From contig JABWDB010000016.1 of NCBI GenBank assembly GCA_019614645.1, positions 1,922,001-1,986,000 of the forward strand: a stretch of DNA of 64,000 nt, read 5' to 3'. Positions 45,896 through 57,429 of this stretch are shown here, piece after piece. Position numbers and translations under genes: made by a program. Under the pieces are notes generated by a model. That model saw only the letters and a list, made by a program, of their open reading frames with translations. It was not told where the DNA came from and made no database searches. Numbering within the stretch: the first letter of the stretch is position 1; every line of letters begins with the position of its first letter. The DNA comes from Stratiolaelaps scimitus (Eukaryota; Arthropoda; Arachnida; Mesostigmata; Laelapidae).

Positions 45896-46240
45896 TAGAT
45901 TGCTGTTGTTTTGGCCAGTTGGAAAGGAGACTGAGGGCTACCAGCTACGAAAATTGGAATGAGTTTGACCAAGTACTCATATGTACTCCTAGAATATGAC
46001 CTCTCACTCGGAGGTTATATGAAGGTAAGCACGACCTAAGGACGAGGTAGCTCGTGTAGTAAATTCACGACCATTCACAAACTACGCTACGGCGTGAAAG
46101 TATGATCCATACGCGTTTGATGAATTTCGAGTTAATATGATGAGTATAAGATTAGCTAAAGTAAAATTAAACAAGGCTAACGATTGCATGTAGTACCCTA
46201 CAGACACCCCTATCACCAATAAATTTAGTCTGAGGATATC
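45896..46240. other. Non-coding flank of the mariner fragment
   Basis: No terminal inverted repeats could be identified around the transposase fragment. Confidence 0.4.
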
Positions 46241-47175
46241 CGAGTTTTTACCGACAAATTCTACCTAAGGTTTCGTCGGGATCTCTTTTCGCTTCGGGTG
46301 GAAGAGCAACCATTCCGTCTCTCCCTCTCTCCCTGACTGTCTGGGATGTCACTGTTTGAACATGGCTTGCGTCTACTCTGCCAGTGTTTGGTTGTCCATT
46401 AATATCCTTTCTTCTCGCTCTCTTACTCTCTCTCCCGCTCTCTCTCTCGCTTCCATCGCTTTTTCCACTTGCTGCCTCGCTTACCGTCTTTATCTCACTA
46501 TTTGCCCGACTCAGGTCGGATAGCAGGATACCAAGAAGCACAGTCACCGTGCGAATGTGCTACGGGCCGAACCCAACTTGGAGCCAACGAAAGGGCCGTT
46601 TTTGCCTTTCCAACTCCAAGCCAACTTACAGCACCGAGTGATTTTTTCCATCCCGCAAGCTGCCCCCTCGCAGCGTCACTCCCCGGCCGCCGTCTGCTGC
46701 GTCGCCGTCCCCTCCTTCTACTCGTTCGTATCCGGACGGGTCGGGCTGGGACCAATGCGGCCGTTCTCACTACACGTTTCGCGACCTCCACCCAAGCTGC
46801 GTCGCTCCGTTGCTCACGTTGCAGGCGTTTTCGCCCCTCGGATGGGCTCTTTTTTGTTGCGGCACCGCTGTTTTGAGCTGGGGTCCTTGACTCTCTCGTT
46901 GTCGAGATGAAACGTTGAAGGGGCACGGGACCAGACGGCTACAGAGAGATAGAGAGAGAGAGAGAGAGAGGGAGATAGAGAGAGGTGGTAGCATTGGCAC
47001 CGTTTTCGTCTCACGTCTTTTCGACCACGAACCGAAAGAATTTCGTTCTTTCTCTCCACTATCCAACAGCAGTCGCTACCGATGCGATGGCGATGGGTGC
47101 GGCAGTGATGGCTGTAGAGGTTCAAAGTGAGCAACGCCGCCGGAAACAGCAGCGGCCATGATGGCACCCGTGGCT
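46241..47175. promoter_or_regulatory. GC-rich island, possible bidirectional promoter
   Basis: CpG and GC content are high, four frames are open at once (46469..46876 +, 46557..46910 +, 46498..46926 -, 46770..47066 -), and a (GA)n tract lies at 46942..46985. ATGs in good context point outward on the - strand (47157, ATGGCCGCTGCTGTTTCC), but no exon with a donor could be fixed. I read this as a promoter/5' UTR region rather than any of the long frames being genes. Confidence 0.3.
46942..46985. repeat. (GA)n microsatellite
   Basis: A GA-rich purine tract with a few interruptions. Confidence 0.85.
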
Positions 47176-47974
47176 GGCAATGACTTTGCCGGCGAATTGC
47201 TCAGAACTAAAATGACTTGAATTGGTTGAAATTTTAACTTTTCCTTCATAGGTGGGAGGAAAAGAAAGAGAACAGACGCAAGAATAACCATGTGAACAAA
47301 TTGGTACAGAATGGTAAATTTCGTATCGTTTAGAGAGACTGCTAATGGATATGAGACAATATCGATAGAAATGGCAATACGATAAACAAAGTTAGTGGCC
47401 TGTTTACGCTGTGGTAGTGTTTGTAAACATATTTTGATGACTATGTTGAGGATAGAGTATTGCGTTTGTTGGCAGGGTTTGTGGTAAGACTTGTAATGAT
47501 TTGTCAATTATAGCTGCAAAACAAAAGATAGAAACACATATATGTTCCTTTTGTGAAATTATTTATTGTTATGACGAATTGGATATATCCGTTTAAGGAT
47601 CAGCACAGATTGCACTTTTAGTCAGGGCAGAGCGTGTGATGAGGAGATGAGTAATCGCCGTAGAATTGCCATTGGGCACGGAATTAACTGGTATATGAGG
47701 CAAATTCAACAGAATTTGAGAAGGATAATCCTGTGATTGCAAAGTAATAAAGAGTATTCTAATATCTGACAGACAGCAGTTTCTACTGAACGCGCGTAAA
47801 CTGCAATACCTACTTGTATGTATCTGGGGTACCCCACGAGGAAAAAGCAGGAAAGAGATAGCGCGGGAAATTCGAAGGTCGGTCACATGGAATTGACTTG
47901 CCCTTCATCACATCATTATCTCACTTCGTACTCCGGACGTTCTGCGGTGAGGCGTCCACGATAATGCTGCTGTT

Positions 47975-48001
47975 CTCTAGTAAACGTTTCGTTTACTAGA
48001 G
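47975..48001. other. Perfect 12-bp inverted repeat with a 3-nt loop
   Basis: CTCTAGTAAACG, TTT, CGTTTACTAGAG. No gene or terminator context explains it. Confidence 0.85.
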
Positions 48002-49100
48002 CCACCGAAGTATCCAATGCCACCCTCGTAAGTGGTTCCCATTTTCTCACTTCACCTTTCAGTACTCGGCCCGTTAGCTGCCGAGTGGAGCAATTGCTGC
48101 GAACAAGACTTCTTCTTCTCTTCTACCGACATGAACAACGAATGACAAGCAACAGGGTCAGCCTCGCACGGTAGTGTCGTTATGTTTTTAGTATAACTGA
48201 CAGGGAGTCGAAATGAGCGCAATTGCTGGCCTATATTAAGTTACTAAAAGTTAACTCAAGGCAAATATAAGACAAATCGGATTTAATCTACCAAAAGAAT
48301 CGGTTCGCGTCGAGCTGATACATATACCTAACAATTTTATTATATATAATGACACATCTGAAAGGTTACCGTTCGTCTTAACGTTTGACAATGGTTTCAT
48401 GTCTAATGAACGAATGGTGTTGGATTTCTGTTGGATTGTCCAGATTTGGTTAGGCATATTCTTCGTGTTTGCTCTATCGAGAAAGGTAAGAAACGTCTCG
48501 TACATGATATAGTCAGATGGTTGCTTGTCATTTCGAGCTTTGTCGTGTGATACGCTCGGTTGCGTTGAGTCGGCGGTACTTTAAGTTCATTTTAGTCTAC
48601 TTTTCGCCGATCTTATTTAAACCACATGGGTATCACTAACCTGTACTGCGGCGGTTCTCGCCTGCCACGAAATCGCTGACGGAGGAGAAACATGATATGG
48701 CTATGGATCTACTGTCGCAATACAAAACGCTTCTCATAGCAACGAAAAGTCAATTAGATGATTTTGAAAGTTTGCTAAGCATTCGGAAGGGCGTTACGCC
48801 ATGCAAGACAATTAGCTTAGTAGTGCTCGTTTATAGCAGGCCGCTCTGTATGCGGCTTGATTGAGCTGTGAAGTCGTCAGAGATAAGATACCGTCACGTA
48901 AGAAATATCCGCCTCCAGACCGCTGAAGAGTTTCTGCACCAGTACGTAGATTGATTCGAAATCTGCCGACCAGGCATATGGCGCGAAGCCTGCTCATTTC
49001 TACCCCCTGAACAATACGGATTTTACGCCGGAGGCCCTGCTATGATGTCACGCAACATATTGCTTCAAGATCTTAGGACGATTTTAAAGAGGAGATACCG
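48002..49100. other. Non-coding stretch, no gene seen
   Basis: The - frame 48812..48997 (61 codons) has fair composition but no support. Confidence 0.4.
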
Positions 49101-49103
49101 GTT

Positions 49104-49132
49104 GTATATATATATATATGTAAGTAGAGATA

Positions 49133-49170
<38 letters not shown>

Positions 49171-49177
49171 TAGAGAT
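49104..49177. repeat. Compound (TA)n repeat with a duplicated 11-bp motif
   Basis: (TA)n at 49104..49119 and 49137..49168 are each followed by TAAGTAGAGAT (49121..49131 and 49167..49177). Confidence 0.85.
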
Positions 49178-49439
49178 GTTGTGGAATTACGTTGCTTCAT
49201 TTCATTTTATTACTGCGCCTAACGAAGGTCAATTTGACATAACTAAAAATTCTTTTCGGGAATTAATGTGTGTAGTAGTGAGAAATGTGCCAGGGAATAC
49301 AGACTTTACATGGAGTTCTTTTGCGTGAAAGAGCCTACATCAAATGTTCGTACAATCGCTTTAAAGTCTCTCCACAGAGGCACTCCATTTATTCTTGACT
49401 TATGAACACTTCCTGAGATGTAGTTTGTTTGTAGTTTGT

Positions 49440-49865
49440 CCCCGCTCAGGGCCGGGGATAGGTGGACCGAGCAGCCGGTACCTCTTGGGTAGATTGGCTG
49501 GCCTGTCACGGGGGCCACCTCCTTCACCAGTCTCTCCCCGCGCATTCTCGCTACGGGCCGGGGACTAGGTGACCGAGCGTTCCCGTGCAGGACCCCAACA
49601 CGGAAGCCACAGTAGTCATAGGAGACTAGGGCACCCGGCTATAGAACACTAGCCGGAGCAGTACACACCTTCCCCAGAGATCAAAGTAATGCCAAGCGTG
49701 CCGACTCTGGGAAAGAGATACACTCTCAGCAGAGGATGGTTTTAGCAGGCAGAGGCGTTTTGCCATCCATGTCAACCCCGCACTGGATCGGCCCACTTTC
49801 ATGGAGATTGGAATGTCTCTGGTGGTGACCGTGCGTTTGAAGAAAATGTCTTCCTCTAAAAAAAA
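49440..49865 (-). mobile_element. Dispersed repeat family, copy 1
   Basis: Read on the - strand this segment aligns with 54785..55065 on the + strand. Shared blocks are TTCTT(C/T)(A/G)AACGCACGG, then ACCAC(C/T)AGAGAC, GGGCCGATCC, GGGTTGAC and a G+C-rich end. The 3' part contains two related GGGCCGGGGA(T/C)AGGTG(G)ACCGAGC units about 110 nt apart (near 49450 and 49555). The matching peptide starts (DIFFKRTVTTRD and EIFFERTDTTRD) then drift out of frame. The element class is not identified. Confidence 0.55.
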
Positions 49866-50600
49866 AACATGAACCAGTTTCAATAAGAGTTCCTTACAAA
49901 ACAGAAAGTTTCCTCGAACACATTTACCCAAATATGTTAAATGCGGTTTTCACCGTTTAGTAGGATAACCTTTACTCCCGAAATCAAACGTAGTGTATTG
50001 AGCACTTCGTCAGTGCAAGTGGATGGTATCTGCGACTGATTGCACACGCCTTGCCGTCACAGCTCGTAAACTGACCATCGAGCGGCAACCTCGTGGGAGT
50101 AAATGAATGCTCTGCTCATAAATCCAGATCAGCCCTTCTCAAAAAGTTAATGAAGAGCATCACCATTGAGCCTGATGACACATGAAGACAGTCTTCTTTG
50201 CAGCGTTGTGATTCGAGCTATGCCGCCATCTTTCACAGCCAATTGCCACCACAGCTTTTCTCACGGATCCGCGTTCGATTGTGCTGCTGTAAAATGATCC
50301 GAAAAATATAACTACTATAGTAAAATTGTCGAGTATTAATTTGCTTATATTAACGGCAACTCTGCCTATATACACAATGTGCTTTTCACGATTATCGCTT
50401 CTTGTTACGTTATATTTTGATAGTTCGCAATTCGATTCTGAGATGCAGTTGTCTTTTATATACAGTTTCAAGCAACAAATAACTGGTCTTGCAATACGCT
50501 CACATATGAAATATTCGTATTATTTTTCATTGATTGCTCGCTCTCTATCTAATCGCTATCTAACTAATATAATTATTATACAATTCTTATACGATTCATT
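49866..50600. other. Non-coding stretch, no gene seen
   Basis: AT-rich, with open frames up to 114 codons but no supporting signals. Confidence 0.45.
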
Positions 50601-50602
50601 GG

Positions 50603-51163
50603 TTATACCATACATTTCGTATCATCGCTGTGTTTGCTTGTGTTCCGTGCACTCCCTTTCGCCCTGTTAGTTTCCACTTCCACTGCATTTCCTCTGACCA
50701 AATCAACTATTCTCACTCGATTCCTCTTCCGGGGTTCTGTTGCCCTTGCACCCATAGCGCAACCCTTGCCTCTGCTGCTGCTACTACTACTACTACTTTC
50801 TCTGCGTTCGCCGTTCTCACGTTCATCCCGCAGCATTCCGCTCTTTGGTACGTCCCACACGCCCTTCGCTACATTAAGTAAATGCCTAATTACGTTTTCG
50901 GCGAACTGCACATGAGGGGATTGGTAATGTTGGGGCGGAAGTATTGGACGCCGTGGGGGGATGTGCGATTCAGTGGGAGCGGCGTGAGACAGACAGGCAC
51001 GCAAACGCTTGAACGGCCACCACAGAGCGGAGGCGGCGCCGGCGGCGAGCAGCGGCCAGCGAGCTGTAAGGAGAAAGAGGGAAAGAAGGATGATGGTCCT
51101 AGCAGGACCATGCGGTCCCACGACTCCTTCGACCTTAGTTCCTTCCCGTCGCCTTGCCTCCAA
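50603..51163 (-). other. Long open frame (186 codons) in a GC-rich island, uncertain
   Basis: This - frame has one hydrophobic stretch (about residues 24-50), a Ser run encoded by AGT/AGC repeats and a basic tail. The + strand is open over the same bases (50882..51355, 157 codons), which is expected at this composition. It could be a real single-exon gene, but the candidate first exon just downstream on the + strand suggests that the island is a promoter. Confidence 0.18.
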
Positions 51164-51728
51164 TTCACTCTCACTTCTTCCGTCCTCCTCATCCTCCTCC
51201 TCCTGTTCGATGCCTTCGCTTTACTCATCGTGATACAGCTAATCGGATTGCTCATGTTCGTCTGTGGAACGGGGGGGGGTTATCTTGTGGGGGTTACTGG
51301 TGGCAACACGCCACTACGTAATCTCACTTGTTCTCGGACGCTCAAACCCATTTGAACATTGTTGACTTTACCCGAAAACTGAGCGAAATAGCGATAGAGG
51401 TTGAGATATCGGTTGGGGATAAAGGTGTGGTTTGGAAAAGGGGACACCGGAGAAATTCGAGGTGTTGGGCCGTGTTCATTGTTGGCCTGACCGGAACGCT
51501 TCGTTCTGCCAGACACACCGGTGCACTCGGTCCGCCTTGTGTTCATTGCCTCTTTCGTCGGCAACCCCACACGCGTCGGGTACGTACGTAGTCACCGCTC
51601 GACCCTCACAACCTTGGTGAAATCGGGTCGGGTGATGGAAGAGAAGGAAACCTGTGAACTTAGCGCCAAGTCCTGGACGACAGTGTTACGTCAATACGTC
51701 ACTTTTCGCTAGTGAACGCGGACCAACA
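50640..51728 (+). promoter_or_regulatory. GC-rich island upstream of a candidate first exon
   Basis: CpG-rich sequence with CTG/CTA repeats (about 50774..50800), TCC repeats (about 51180..51205) and a G8 run near 51270. It ends immediately before the ATG at 51729, as expected of a promoter/5' UTR. Confidence 0.3.
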
Positions 51729-51778
51729 ATGGCTACGAATCCGGCGAGATTGAACAAGATGAACGGTCTCGATCAACG
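51729..51778 (+). CDS. Candidate first coding exon, unknown protein
   Basis: The ATG has good context (CCAACAATGG), 16 codons follow (MATNPARLNKMNGLDQ plus two bases), and a near-consensus donor (CGGTAAAG) ends the exon in phase 2. It sits at the 3' edge of a GC-rich island. No matching phase-2 acceptor exon could be fixed downstream, and the first intron may extend several kb or beyond the window. Confidence 0.3.
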
Positions 51779-53337
51779 GTAAAGCATAGAGATGGAGTGA
51801 TATATTGTTGGAAGTTCAAATGAGCTCTGTGAAGCCTGACACCGAAATGGCAGTGAAAATTGCTTTTACTAGAGAGAAAGCAAGGTGAAATATAGCAACG
51901 TCGTCTTCGCCTAATGAAAAACACCACAATGAACGGGGGAAGTTGAACGAGTTGAGGTGGAGTGATACGGCGAAAAACGTAACATGGATTGTATTACCAA
52001 ACTAACTGACTAGTATTAGCCGTATAATACGCAAGTAGTCTAATTGTACCTGCCGGGAATGACTTCGTTTTTATGAATGTGTCGATCATCTCGAGAAGGT
52101 TGCAACGATTCTTTTGTTTATTTTAGTGTGTGTTTGGTTTGGCGAAAAACCAAAAAAAAAAAATTTGAATCTACGAGGTCGAGACTATTAACCCAGAACC
52201 TTATTTACCCCTATGCGCAAATTCCGATTTGAACAATCCGGAGTTTCGTCACAGGAAGAGTTCTTTAACTCGGTGACCAATAGCCATATTAGTACCTAAA
52301 ATTACGCAGGTTCTATTGACAATGCAATGCTAAATGATGAACATAGCCTGTGAAATGTGAGCTACTTAGAAAGTACATGCTCAAGTACACCCAAGAATGT
52401 CAGATCAGGCAAATCTACTCGGAGCAATTATTTGGATCAACTTTTTGTGAGATATCGATATTCCTGAAGAGAGCAAAAGTTTCAAAAATTGCGAAACTTC
52501 GGATTTTGTATGTCGATACGCTACGTAACAGAAATAAGTCAGGGCTTATTGGGTATGCTATTCCACAGGCGCAGGTATTGATCCATGTGAGATTCTCCTG
52601 CAGCGAAGTTCAACCCGGGCAGATCGCTATTCTAAAGTTGTTAGCGATTTGCTATATATGGGGGGTCTTAGCCTCCAACGGGACAAAATGCAAATCGTTG
52701 AATCTATCATGTTCATAGTTCATTAGCACTCTTGCCGATATTAAGACTGAGAGATTCGAACAGTGACAAAAGAAAGTCCGTCATAGGAATAAAATCCGGT
52801 GGGCTTTTTTGCAGTTTACTGTTTGTGTTCATTGTCAAAGCACTGGCATATAACGTTAGTTATCGTCTCTATACTTATACAATTCATCACATAAATCTAT
52901 AGTGACTATAAATTCATTTGATATAGAACAAAAGCACTATGAATCTATGAAATAAACAAGTGACTCTGTTTCGTTGCCCCAAGATAATAGGGAGGGAATG
53001 TCTAATATAAAATCTAATGCATTCACTAGAGGAGATATCAATAGCACTCCAATCGTTTGTGGAAAAAAAGATTTGACCAAAACATTCCACTTTTTCATAG
53101 AAATCACTATTTTAGCACAAACTTTTCATAACATGATTGTGCAAAACGGTGCTTTGTCACAAAGTGTTATTAGCTTTGTTATATTCGTTTGAGAGAAACA
53201 TCAGTCTGAGCTGAACCAGAGCTTTGGAACGTTGGGTGGCGCTGTATAAGCTCAGTAAAAAAAAAACGATGAGCGATGCCATCTTATTCATTGGCGCAAA
53301 GGTAGACAAATTGGGTAAAATAATCATATGTATGTAG
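51779..53337. other. Non-coding stretch, no gene seen
   Basis: The + frame 52350..52718 (122 codons) is AT-rich and unsupported. Confidence 0.4.
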
Positions 53338-53455
53338 GTCAATACGGATATTTCCCTTGTAAAAAGAATGCATTGTACCAGGAAGCCGTTTGTGAAGAAG
53401 TTTGTGAACGCGGATTGCATTTCGCCGCACTGGGAAGCTTATCCTTCTCTAATAG
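53338..53455 (+). CDS. Possible exon, frame uncertain
   Basis: After the acceptor ATGTATGTAG the phase-0 frame is open (VNTDISLVKRMHCTRKPFVK and on) to a GGTTCT donor-like site. A different frame over the same bases belongs to a 102-codon open frame (53328..53636). Both read like protein, so the evidence for either is weak. Confidence 0.15.
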
Positions 53456-53798
53456 GTTCTTCGACTCGCGCAGCTCGGTATGGCAGCGCGCAATTGTAGC
53501 AGAACTTCTTGAAGTGAAGTTGAATACAGCCTTCGAAAATTGCCCTTGGGACATCCTTCGGGATAGGGGGAATACTGATGAGATCTCGTATGAGAAACTG
53601 TACTCCGGGTATGGCTTGCAAATAGATCACGTTTAAAAAGGGAACGCCGACGATGCCACCCTTACGGGCATCAGCTACTCATAGTACATCAGGAGACAAG
53701 GTATATTCGTTAAGTACCACAAATCTTGCCCTTAGATAGGTAACAAGAGGCAACATTTCAAAAGTTCAACACTAAATTATAATTAAAATTGTTCAGCC

Positions 53799-53824
53799 AT
53801 ATAATAACATTGATGTTATTATAT
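53799..53824. other. 11-bp AT-rich inverted repeat
   Basis: ATATAATAACA, TTGA, TGTTATTATAT. Confidence 0.7.
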
Positions 53825-54253
53825 AAATATATATTATTATAATATTTATAAATATATAGGGCGTATCAGTAACAACAAGAACTAACTGTTGCTTTTAATA
53901 TTCCTGCAGGGCCCTTCATGATGAACCATTTCATTCTATTATATATACCTATCATTTTCTTTATTTCAATTCGTGTTCGAAACTGAAGATGTCTTCAAAA
54001 ACGTTTCAAAAATTGGAGAACGAACCGATTATCAATTTTTTTTCCTCCCGGTCTTATGAGATCTTAGAACTATTGCAGTTTAGCTCCTATTGTCGATTCC
54101 ACACAGAAATCGTTGGAACAAACGAGATCCCTATCGGAGTTGGTGTACTTGACAAATTCAAGACCAGGGAAGGCCGAAGCGGGAATACCCATTTATTTAC
54201 TGTGTGTGTGTGATGGTTAAACAAAAGAAGCATTTTGCAAGCAGGCTTACAAG

Positions 54254-54290
54254 CCTTCTCAGAGTTACTGCTGAGCAGTTTCTGAGAAGG
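54254..54290. other. Nested inverted repeat (10-bp outer and 5-bp inner stem)
   Basis: Outer arms are CCTTCTCAGA (54254..54263) and TCTGAGAAGG (54281..54290). Inner arms are ACTGC and GCAGT around TGA. It would form one interrupted hairpin. Confidence 0.75.
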
Positions 54291-54784
54291 TCACTCAAGA
54301 CAAAAACGCAGTCATGGATATTTGATTGCCCAGTAATAATAATAACAATAATAGTCGTTGTAGGTTGATCATTTTTGTTTTATGTGGGTGAAACAAAATC
54401 ATGAAATAACAACGTAACAACAGCTGAGACAAATTTGGGCATGTAAAACCCGTTGCTCGCAAAATAGCACTTTTCAGTGATGGACACTGTCAGCAGGGAG
54501 AGATTCCAAACGGCGTTATGCATCGCAGCTGAACGATAGTAGACTACTATTTCGTTGGTATCGTTTTCTAATTACTGCCTTCTAATAAGGAAAATCATGA
54601 TGGATTTGCCCGCCCTGTACAAACAACACATTCACGCAATACCACCTTCAGAGAATTGCTATACACTCATTGTTCGACGCATAGCTCACCGCACGTACAC
54701 CCGAAGCACAGTCACCCTACGTGTCTCACTTTGTATATTTATAAACGTACTATGTCAAAACATAGTATATTGAAACATATCTTC

Positions 54785-55065
54785 TTGCAGGAAAGGAAAT
54801 TTTCTTTGAACGCACGGACACCACTAGAGACTCACGGTTCAACCCCTATCAAAAGTGTGGGCCGATCCGATGCAGGGTTGACGATGAGCTACGACTAAAG
54901 CCATTCGCTGTTGTGAGTTTACCTCCACCGTGGGCTCGGCAATACTTCAATATCCGGGGAGATGTGTAACTGACCCGGCTAACGTCCCATCACCGGGTTC
55001 GAGAGTTTCCTACGATTGCTCTGTGTCGGGTCTTGTATCTAACGTCTCGCCGTAAGATTTCATTT
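54785..55065 (+). mobile_element. Dispersed repeat family, copy 2
   Basis: This aligns with 49440..49865 in inverted orientation (same blocks: TTTGAACGCACGG, ACCACTAGAGAC, GGGCCGATCC, GGGTTGAC, GGGGAGATGTGTA versus GGGGAAGGTGTGTA). Divergence is considerable, with many small indels, so both are old copies. Confidence 0.55.
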
Positions 55066-55199
55066 TTGGGAACATTGTCGTGAGTGTCGTTACTATTTAA
55101 AATAATCAAAATGACGACAACAAATAGGCTTTCTACGCGAGCAGTATCAAAGTGCACGTGTACCAAACAGAGTGTTCGATGGATGACGATCGTCTTAGA

Positions 55200-55542
55200 T
55201 CACATTTTCGAAACAAACAATGCTTCCGCAAGGCACCGTTCTCGCATCCCTATTGGCAATCGGAAGCAGCCATACTCTAAATTGGATCCAAAGATGGGAT
55301 TGCCTGTGAAATTCAGAGAGAGAGAGTCGAATAGAAGAAATCGTATACCACATCGGCAAATAGCACGAGAGCGTTGAATTGAGAGGAGAGCCTGCCCATT
55401 GAATATATTTACTACCACCGAAACGTCTGTGTCAATCTCAAAGAAGATGGCCAGTCCAATAACCTGTTTGCCACTGCCGTTTATATATTGAATATTCGTC
55501 GTGCCTAGGAATCTGAAGTGGAATTTACAGGGTAGTGTTCGG
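55200..55542 (-). other. Open stretch of about 115 codons, doubtful
   Basis: A - frame is open from after the TAA near 55543 to a TGA at 55200 with a good internal acceptor (AAATTCCACTTCAG). It reads, for example, IQYINGSGKQVIGLAIFFEI. Another open - frame with a stop (55598..55810, ending VLPVAYVDRNMPMKMAH) lies just upstream. They could be exons of one gene, but no family is recognised and no donor links them. Confidence 0.15.
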
Positions 55543-55810
55543 CATCTTGATTAGCTATAGAGATTCCAAGACGCCGACCAATGTATTGTAGTTTGCTCTA
55601 GTGAGCCATCTTCATCGGCATGTTACGATCCACGTATGCCACCGGGAGCACGCTCTGGGACGAGTAACGGTAACGCTTCAAGCCCGTTTCCTTATTTGAT
55701 TTTATGTTGGTTCCACATGGGGAGGCAGTGCTTTCTTGTAGCTCCATACGCTGGCTTCTTATATAATGAAGGCAAGATAGATTAAGTAAGTTAATAAAGA
55801 CTCCAAACAT

Positions 55811-57300
55811 AATGGTCTCCGATTCTGTTGCTGATGCCTTGTTTACTACGAGGTTAGTTGAAATCGTCCAATCTTAACATTGTAGAAGATTTTCCTGATT
55901 TGTTTTGCAATCATTCATAGAATTTATGTTGTATGTATCAGGTCTCCAAAAATCGTCTGGTTTTTTGAGAAGACAATCTCCATTATTCCAATGTTGTTCG
56001 TGTGCTGCTTTATGACGAATCCTTGTGTGTTTTATATAATGATGAAAAAATAGTGAAGTAGCATTGATGGCAAGACACTGTAGACACATCGCGAATCGCA
56101 AATAGAAGAATAGTACAAGCAGAGTACGTTCGAACTTCCACACAATATTCAATTGTTGCAGGACACGATAAAACCAAAATTTCCTTGTGGCATTCGTCCA
56201 CGATAGTCTCTGCTACCAGATACAAATATCCGTTTCTGCGCCCAACCTCAAGTGTAAGCTGGAAGCGGTAGCAAAGCACGCCTTAGTACACTATATCGTT
56301 GGGTTGCTCTGCGACAAATTTCTACCACCCTCCACCTCAACAGAGAGAGAGAGAGACTTATGCTAAACTGAAGGGACGCATTTGAAAGTCTTACTCTGTT
56401 TCATGGCGACCTCTCTTTTGGAAGTTTAACAGGCGTTCCAAAGGTAGTAACCATCGCCCCTTTGATTTCTCGACATAGTAGCGGGAAACAGGGCGAGCGC
56501 GAAGGAAGACCGTTGAAACGGAAATCGGAAAACTTTCCTGCCCACTCGTAGTCAGATTCGCACAGTGGTCGCTTAGCATCTGTTTGGTCAGCGTTCCCTC
56601 GTTCCTGAGGCGAGATCCGTCTCGGCCATGATGTACCGATCAATGGCATGATCGTCAACCACCGCTGAAGAAGAAAAAAGTATACTTCTCGCCTGCCCTC
56701 GCTACGGCACGCCGCGTTCTGCCACTGCTGCCATATGTGAAACCACTGAAAACTGCTTTACAACTTTGCTGCTTTTGACAATTTCAAATTCGCTTTGGCA
56801 AAAAACGAGTATTCGACCTCGCGCGAGCCTGAACTCAAATGCCATAGGCTATGATTGGCGTACATATTGTTGAGGCATAATGGACAAGTTTTCAATTACG
56901 AAAAAAAATCCTATTAATTTTACACAAGTAGTCTATCTGTCGTATGATTGGGCTCAATCAGCGGTGCACAGTTTCATAAAATCACAACTTTGAAGAGTAC
57001 TTCAGTGTAGATGAACTCTTGTTGAATTTGACACCAACTAATGCTCTCGTAGTTTCATTGTAGATGTTACTATGAGGGTAACGCAAGCGCTATATCTTGT
57101 GCAAACTGGAAATCAATAGAGAATCCAGCAGGGTGGTAGCCCGAAGCAGACCCTATGATTTGATCTTGTCTACTCGCAAGTTGCACCTGTTCATCTACAC
57201 GAGTGCTAAATGACTTGTTCATGAGCAAGTGCGAATTGACAGAGATTCGCGCACGGACGTATATAAATACATGATACATAATTATATTATATATTTGTAC
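55811..57300. other. Non-coding stretch with weak - open frames
   Basis: Frames at 55874..56152, 56010..56279 and 56401..56658 (-) have mixed composition. The first includes a loose Cys2-His2 spacing (CLQC...HHYIKH) that falls one residue short of the classic finger. None has splice support. A (GA)n tract lies at about 56341..56356. Confidence 0.35.
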
Positions 57301-57429
57301 GCATATGTACATGTACTTTATTAGTACTACGTGGCCTGAAAATACGGCATCCGTCTAAGAGAGTGAAACCGCTTTGATTTAAGATGTACCTACACCCACT
57401 CGTGTTTCGCCTTGAATCTACCCCTCGTC

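Noticed and set aside
46469..46926. 135- and 142-codon frames on opposite strands
   Set aside because: Four frames are open over the same GC-rich bases, so openness is explained by composition.
55874..56152. Cys2-His2-like spacing in a - strand frame
   Set aside because: The spacing is one residue short of the classic finger and the hydrophobic positions do not fit.
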